Of a stretch of 21,026 nucleotides of DNA, positions 16,611-21,026 are shown piece by piece. The DNA is taken from positions 1 to 21,026 of the forward strand of contig CAMAMD010000003.1 in NCBI GenBank assembly GCA_945836785.1. The letters are read 5' to 3'. Numbering within the stretch: position 1 is the stretch's first letter; every line of letters starts with the position of its first letter. The notes under the pieces are model-generated. The model saw nothing but the letters and a program-made list of their open reading frames with translations, searched no databases and was not told the origin of the DNA. The stretch is from an uncultured Clostridium sp. (lineage in GTDB: Bacteria; Bacillota_A; Clostridia; Lachnospirales; Lachnospiraceae). Made by a program: the position numbers and the translations under genes.

Positions 16611-17243
16611 ATGGCAAAGTTAATTACCATAACAAATGTACTTGGTTCTATGGCGACCAATTGTTATACGGTTGCGAATACGGACACAAGGGAGGCAGTT
16701 ATTATAGATCCGGCAGCCAGGGCAGATTATCTTATTAAGATGTATCAAAACCAGAATTTAACCCCTGTTGCTGTACTGCTTACACATGGCCATTTTGATC
16801 ATATTGGCGGACTGGCAGATATTAAGGAAGCATATCCTGATATCAAGGTATATATCGGTAAGGAAGAACAGGCAGTTTTGTCCAATTCCACGCTGAATCT
16901 TTCGGCAATGTTTGGTGAGCCGATGACCGCTGAAGCAGATGTATATGTTGAAGATAATGAGAGCCTTGATTTGCTCGGTACAAAAATTCAATGCATGCAT
17001 GTTCCGGGACATACGCAGGGTGGAATATGCTATTATTTTGCGGAGGAAAAGTTACTTTTTTCCGGTGATACACTGTTTTGTGCAAGTATCGGACGTTCGG
17101 ATTTTCCGACCGGAGACGGACATGCTCTGCTTGAGAATATCGAGAAGAAGTTACTTGTTCTCCCAGGCGATGTAACGGTTTATCCGGGCCATAATGACAG
17201 GACGAGTATTAAGCGTGAAAAGGAGATGAATCCGTATTTCTAA
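16611..17243 (+). CDS. MBL-fold metallohydrolase, glyoxalase II-like
   Basis: This 210-residue cytosolic protein has AAAGGAG about 6 bases before the ATG. It carries the binuclear-zinc beta-lactamase fold: THGHFDHIGG (His59, His61, Asp63, His64), HVPGHTQGG with the third metal His, FSGDTLF with the bridging Asp, and VYPGHN with the last His. Length and motifs match the short hydroxyacylglutathione-hydrolase-like family (B. subtilis YqgX type), which lacks the C-terminal glutathione-binding domain of true glyoxalase II. The likely reaction is thioester or similar hydrolysis; the substrate is unknown. A position between the RSH gene and hemZ is common in Clostridia. Confidence 0.9.
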   Translation: MAKLITITNVLGSMATNCYTVANTDTREAVIIDPAARADYLIKMYQNQNLTPVAVLLTHGHFDHIGGLADIKEAYPDIKVYIGKEEQAVLSNSTLNLSAMFGEPMTAEADVYVEDNESLDLLGTKIQCMHVPGHTQGGICYYFAEEKLLFSGDTLFCASIGRSDFPTGDGHALLENIEKKLLVLPGDVTVYPGHNDRTSIKREKEMNPYF

Positions 17244-17287
17244 ATATCGCAAGGGCGTATTTCGGAAATAGAGGATGATAGAGACCG

Positions 17288-18799
17288 ATGATTTTGCTAT
17301 TACAGAACCGTCAGGAATATAATAATGATATCAGAGCCATGATTATGGCTTTTTATCCGGGGGTAAAGATTGCGGAACAACCGGACGGGCAGCCGATACA
17401 GCTTGTGTTTCAGGCAAAGTATGCGGAGACTGAGTCGGTTTTTTCACTTGGCAGGTCAGAATCGGAAGAGACACAGCAGGATGGGAATATCTGCGACGTG
17501 GAATATATTGCATTTGAGCGGATAAAGGGAGATTACCATGATAAAGCGACCTTCCGTAACCGGTTAAAGCGGGCAGTCTACGGACTTTTGTGTGCCTATA
17601 CGGGACGGTCGTTGCCGTGGGGCGATCTGACCGGAGTGCGTCCTACGAAAATAGCCATGAAACAGCTTAAGGAGGGCATGGATTTTGAGCATACAGTGGC
17701 GTATTATCAGGATGTTTATGATACAAGTGCTGATAAGGCAAAGCTTGCGACGCGGGTAGCCCAAAAGGAATTGTCATTGGTACAGGGAATCGATTTTAAC
17801 AATGATTATTGTCTGTATATCGGGATTCCGTTTTGTCCGAGCCGATGTCTGTATTGTTCGTTTACATCTTATCCGATTGGGGTTTATAAGGATAAGGCTG
17901 TTGAATATATAGAGAAATTAAAGCGGGAGCTTGCTTATATTGCGGAGCTATATAAACATAAAAGGCTGGTTGCCATTTACATAGGAGGTGGCACGCCTAC
18001 ATCCATCAGCCATGAACTTCTGGAAACGTTGCTTGAAGGGATAGATCAGGTGTATGGTCTGGGAAAACATGCAGGGAAAGAACCTGGTAACAACAGAGTA
18101 AGTCTTAAGGAATACACGATAGAAGCCGGCAGGCCGGATAGTATTACGGATGAGAAGCTACGTGTCATGAAAAATCACGGAGTTACACGGATTAGTATTA
18201 ATCCGCAGACCATGAATGATGAGACTCTAAGAACGATTGGACGGGCACATACGGCGGAGCAGACAAGGGAAGCATTTTCAATGGCACGCCGGGCAGGATT
18301 TGATAATATAAATATGGATTTGATTGCCGGGTTGCCGGGTGAAAATCTGGACAGTATGCGATATACATTGGAGCAGGTGAAGGCACTGAATCCGGAGAGC
18401 ATTACGGTTCATTCGCTTGCGATTAAGCGGGCGGCAAATCTGCGGCAGCAGATGGATACGTACGGTACGCTGATAAATCAGGATATGGATGCCATGCATG
18501 CACTGGCGGCAGAGGCAGCAACGGTGCTTGGTATGGAGCCATATTATCTGTACCGGCAAAAAAATATCGGCGGCAATCTGGAAAATGTCGGCTATGCAAA
18601 ACCGGGGATGGAATGTTTGTATAATGTCTTGATTATGGAGGAGATGACTGATATTATAGCAGCAGGTGCAGGCAGCTCCACAAAGCTTGTATTTCATGCG
18701 GAAAACCGTGTGGAGCGGGTGGAGAATTGCAAGTCCGTCGATGATTACATGAATCGTTTCGACGAGATGCTTGCCCGAAAAAATAAATGGAGCCGGTAG
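17288..18799 (+). CDS. hemZ: HemZ-type radical SAM protein, coproporphyrinogen III oxidase-like
   Basis: This 503-residue cytosolic radical SAM enzyme is of the HemN/HemZ type. The 4Fe-4S cluster ligands are Cys183, Cys187 and Cys190 in GIPFCPSRCLYCSF, with IGGGTPTS (the S-adenosylmethionine-binding GGTP), the MDLIAGLPGE segment and YYLYRQKN near the C-terminus. A long N-terminal region (about 1-175) with no Cys motif is characteristic of HemZ rather than HemN. HemZ is usually annotated as oxygen-independent coproporphyrinogen dehydrogenase, but that activity is not proven for Clostridia, many of which lack a complete haem pathway. No other haem gene is in this window, so a different substrate is possible. 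The ribosome site (GAGG at 17271-17274) is 13 bases from the ATG, so translation may be modest. It is followed by hisS after 37 bases. Confidence 0.88.
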   Translation: MILLLQNRQEYNNDIRAMIMAFYPGVKIAEQPDGQPIQLVFQAKYAETESVFSLGRSESEETQQDGNICDVEYIAFERIKGDYHDKATFRNRLKRAVYGLLCAYTGRSLPWGDLTGVRPTKIAMKQLKEGMDFEHTVAYYQDVYDTSADKAKLATRVAQKELSLVQGIDFNNDYCLYIGIPFCPSRCLYCSFTSYPIGVYKDKAVEYIEKLKRELAYIAELYKHKRLVAIYIGGGTPTSISHELLETLLEGIDQVYGLGKHAGKEPGNNRVSLKEYTIEAGRPDSITDEKLRVMKNHGVTRISINPQTMNDETLRTIGRAHTAEQTREAFSMARRAGFDNINMDLIAGLPGENLDSMRYTLEQVKALNPESITVHSLAIKRAANLRQQMDTYGTLINQDMDAMHALAAEAATVLGMEPYYLYRQKNIGGNLENVGYAKPGMECLYNVLIMEEMTDIIAAGAGSSTKLVFHAENRVERVENCKSVDDYMNRFDEMLARKNKWSR

Positions 18800-18836
18800 G
18801 TGACACGATAGAACAAACAGAAAGGAATTTGTTGAG

Positions 18837-20096
18837 ATGGCATTGAAGAAAAAGCCTGTAACGGGCATGAAGGATATATTACCGAAAGAGATGGCAATCC
18901 GTGATTATTGCATCGGATTAATTAAGGAGACATATAAGACATTTGGCTTTAATTCTGTGGAAACACCGTGTGTGGAGCATATTGAGAACCTGAACAGTAA
19001 ACAGGGCGGTGAAAATGAAAAGCTGATTTTCAAGATTTTAAAGCGCGGTGAAAAGCTTAAGCTTGATGAGGCGAAGGAAGAGCTTGATCTGGTGGATGGC
19101 GGTCTTCGATATGATTTAACGGTACCGCTTTCGAGATATTATTCGAATAATGCAAACGATTTGCCTAGTCCGTTTAAGGCACTTCAGATGGGAAATGTGT
19201 GGAGAGCAGACAGACCGCAGCGTGGCAGATACAGACAGTTCATGCAGTGTGATATCGATATTCTGGGTGAGGCGACGATACTTGCCGAGATTGAATTGAT
19301 TCTTGCGACTACAACATTACTTGGAAAACTTGATTTTAAGAATTTTACGATTCGTATCAATGACAGACGTATTCTTAAGGCGATGGCTGCATACAGCGGA
19401 TTTGATGAGAAAGATTATGATACTGTGTTTATCATTCTGGATAAGATGGATAAAATCGGTATGGATGGTGTAAAAGAGGAATTACTTAAGGAAGGCTATG
19501 CGGAGGAATCGGTCAACAAGTATCTTGCTCTTTTTGAGACCGTGACAGCGGATGCCAGCGGTGTGCAGTATCTCAAGGATACGCTGGGCGATGTGCTTTC
19601 TACAGAAGTTTCGGACAATCTTCAGACGATTATGAAGAGTGTGGAGCATACGAAGACGGCAGAGTTTAAGATGGCGTTTGACCCGACACTGGTGCGTGGT
19701 ATGTCTTATTATACCGGCCCGATTTTTGAGATTTCCATGGATGAGTTTGGCGGTTCCGTCGGCGGTGGCGGACGTTATGATGAGATGATAGGAAAATTTA
19801 CGGGGCAGCCAACACCGGCGTGCGGATTTTCTATCGGTTTTGAGCGTATTGTTATGTTGCTTTTGGAGCGCGATTTCAAGGTGCCGGGCACAGGTGCGAA
19901 GACAGCATATCTTGTGGAGAAAGGGATGCCATCCGATAAGCTGCTTGCGATACTTGACAAAGCAAAAAAAGAGAGAGAAAATGGCAGTATTGTGAATATA
20001 GCCATCATGAAAAAGAATAAGAAGTTCCAAAAGGAGCAGATGATGAGTGAGGGCTATGAAGAATTCGTAGAATTTTTTAAGGATAAGGAGATATAG
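18837..20096 (+). CDS. hisS: Histidine--tRNA ligase
   Basis: This 419-residue class II synthetase attaches histidine to tRNA-His. AAAGGAA lies about 10 bases before the ATG. Motif 1 region: VTGMKDILPKEMAIRD and the VETPCVE strand. Then RYDLTVPLSRY, motif 2 as RADRPQRGRYRQF, the histidine-specific LVRGMSYYTG near 285, GGGGRYDEM near 309 and motif 3 in GFSIGFERI. The C-terminal anticodon-binding region (about 333-419) is divergent: it runs into FQKEQMMSEGYEEFVEFF instead of the usual motif-rich end, yet total length is normal. It ends 2 bases before aspS. No T-box leader fits in the 37 bases upstream, so expression must come from upstream promoters. Confidence 0.95.
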   Translation: MALKKKPVTGMKDILPKEMAIRDYCIGLIKETYKTFGFNSVETPCVEHIENLNSKQGGENEKLIFKILKRGEKLKLDEAKEELDLVDGGLRYDLTVPLSRYYSNNANDLPSPFKALQMGNVWRADRPQRGRYRQFMQCDIDILGEATILAEIELILATTTLLGKLDFKNFTIRINDRRILKAMAAYSGFDEKDYDTVFIILDKMDKIGMDGVKEELLKEGYAEESVNKYLALFETVTADASGVQYLKDTLGDVLSTEVSDNLQTIMKSVEHTKTAEFKMAFDPTLVRGMSYYTGPIFEISMDEFGGSVGGGGRYDEMIGKFTGQPTPACGFSIGFERIVMLLLERDFKVPGTGAKTAYLVEKGMPSDKLLAILDKAKKERENGSIVNIAIMKKNKKFQKEQMMSEGYEEFVEFFKDKEI

Positions 20097-20098
20097 AG

Positions 20099-21026
20099 AT
20101 GGCTGAGTCAATGAAAGGACTTCATAGAAGTCATAGATGTACGGAAGTCACGAATGCACTGGTCGGTTCAGAAGTAACTGTGATGGGCTGGGTGCAGAAA
20201 AGTCGTAACAAAGGTGGAATTATTTTTGTTGATTTGCGGGATAGAAGCGGTATTCTGCAGGTGATTTTTGAGGAGGCAAATATCGGTGCCGAGGGATTTG
20301 CAAAGGCAGAAAAGCTGAGAAGTGAGTTCGTGGTTGCCATCACCGGTAAGGTTGCGAAGCGTGGCGGTGCCGTAAATGAGAATCTTGCAACCGGTGACAT
20401 CGAGATTATCGCATCGGATATCAGAATTTTGTCCGAGGCAGATACACCGCCATTTCCAATTGAGGAAAACAGCAAGACAAAGGAAGAACTGAGACTTAAA
20501 TATCGTTATCTTGATTTGAGACGTCCTGATCTGCAGAGAAACATCATGATGCGAAGCAAGGTGACAACACTGACCAGAGCATTTCTTGCGGAAGAAGGGT
20601 TTATCGAGATTGAGACCCCGACATTGTGTAAATCCACACCTGAAGGTGCAAGAGATTATCTTGTGCCGAGCCGTGTACATCCGGGACAGTTTTATGCATT
20701 GCCGCAGTCTCCACAGATTTATAAGCAGCTGCTGATGTGCTCCGGCTATGACAGATATTTCCAGATTGCAAGATGTTATCGTGATGAGGATTTGCGTGCA
20801 GACAGACAGCCGGAATTTACACAGATTGATATGGAGTTATCCTTCGTAGATGTGGATGATGTCATTGATGTAAATGAAAGATTATTGGCAAAGCTTTTTA
20901 AGGATACAATCGGTGTGGATGTACAGCTGCCAATTCAGCGTATGACTTACGCAGAAGCAATGTCACGTTTTGGTTCTGATAAGCCGGATTTGAGATTTGG
21001 CATGGAGCTTAAGGATATCACGGATA
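20099..21026 (+). CDS. aspS: Aspartate--tRNA ligase (3' partial, runs off window)
   Basis: The frame is open from the ATG at 20099 to the window end (309 codons); about half the usual roughly 590 residues are present. AAGGAG lies about 8 bases upstream inside the end of hisS. The N-terminal OB-fold anticodon domain (about 1-105) contains GWVQKSRNKGGIIFVDLRDR. The class II core follows: RYRYLDLRRP, EIETPTL with STPEGARDY (motif 1 area), LPQSPQIYKQLL near 200-212, and motif 2 as RDEDLRADRQPEF from about 229. GSDKPDLRFG follows, a marker of bacterial-type AspRS with its GAD insert expected beyond the window. hisS-aspS pairing is standard in Firmicutes. Whether it is discriminating or mischarges tRNA-Asn cannot be decided here. 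Confidence 0.96.
   Translation, partial: MAESMKGLHRSHRCTEVTNALVGSEVTVMGWVQKSRNKGGIIFVDLRDRSGILQVIFEEANIGAEGFAKAEKLRSEFVVAITGKVAKRGGAVNENLATGDIEIIASDIRILSEADTPPFPIEENSKTKEELRLKYRYLDLRRPDLQRNIMMRSKVTTLTRAFLAEEGFIEIETPTLCKSTPEGARDYLVPSRVHPGQFYALPQSPQIYKQLLMCSGYDRYFQIARCYRDEDLRADRQPEFTQIDMELSFVDVDDVIDVNERLLAKLFKDTIGVDVQLPIQRMTYAEAMSRFGSDKPDLRFGMELKDITD

Noticed and set aside
17258..17270. Palindrome TATTTC-G-GAAATA between the MBL gene and hemZ
   Set aside because: All A/T arms with a tiny loop; too weak for a terminator and matches no operator I recognise.

Overview
The window looks like chromosomal core DNA of a Gram-positive Clostridia member, most likely Lachnospiraceae. The evidence is the gene order (six-cysteine peptide scfA and its maturase scfB, then fused secDF, recJ, apt, a RelA/SpoT homologue, a metallo-beta-lactamase-fold hydrolase, hemZ, hisS, aspS), strong AAGGAGG-type ribosome binding sites, and moderate GC content. 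I assign this from protein motifs and synteny only; the genus cannot be fixed. All genes are on the + strand. I see no tRNA, rRNA, insertion sequence, phage gene or CRISPR array.

Region 1 (1-4400): the 3' part of a very large secreted surface protein made of Ig-like modules, ending in one transmembrane helix and a basic tail. A strong intrinsic terminator follows it. The gene starts upstream of the window.

Region 2 (about 4420-7930): a PP2C-type protein phosphatase and a HAD-family sugar-phosphate-type phosphatase that are effectively adjacent. Next come a small PII-like protein and a CPA2-type cation/proton antiporter, 2 bases apart, and then a four-helix membrane protein resembling TIGR04086. 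The PII-like/antiporter pair resembles other systems in which a PII-fold protein gates a neighbouring transporter.

Region 3 (about 7936-11930): the SCIFF ribosomal peptide system. scfA encodes a 46-residue six-cysteine precursor that is easy to miss. A terminator-like hairpin lies between it and scfB, the radical SAM/SPASM maturase that makes a Cys-Thr thioether in studied homologues. The fused protein-export motor subunit SecDF follows, and then another hairpin.

Region 4 (11948-21026): closely packed housekeeping genes: recJ (DNA repair exonuclease), apt (adenine salvage), rsh ((p)ppGpp synthesis and hydrolysis), an MBL-fold hydrolase, hemZ (radical SAM, HemN-like), hisS and the 5' part of aspS. 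Gaps are 2 to 44 bases with no clear internal terminator, so this is probably one transcription unit. Purine salvage and the stringent response are side by side, and two aminoacyl-tRNA synthetases close the unit with no room for a T-box in front of hisS.

No stretch longer than 150 bases lacks a gene. The parts least understood, and most worth following up, are the PII-like/antiporter pair, the SCIFF locus with its intergenic hairpin and secDF neighbour, and the giant Ig-like surface protein beside a PP2C phosphatase.
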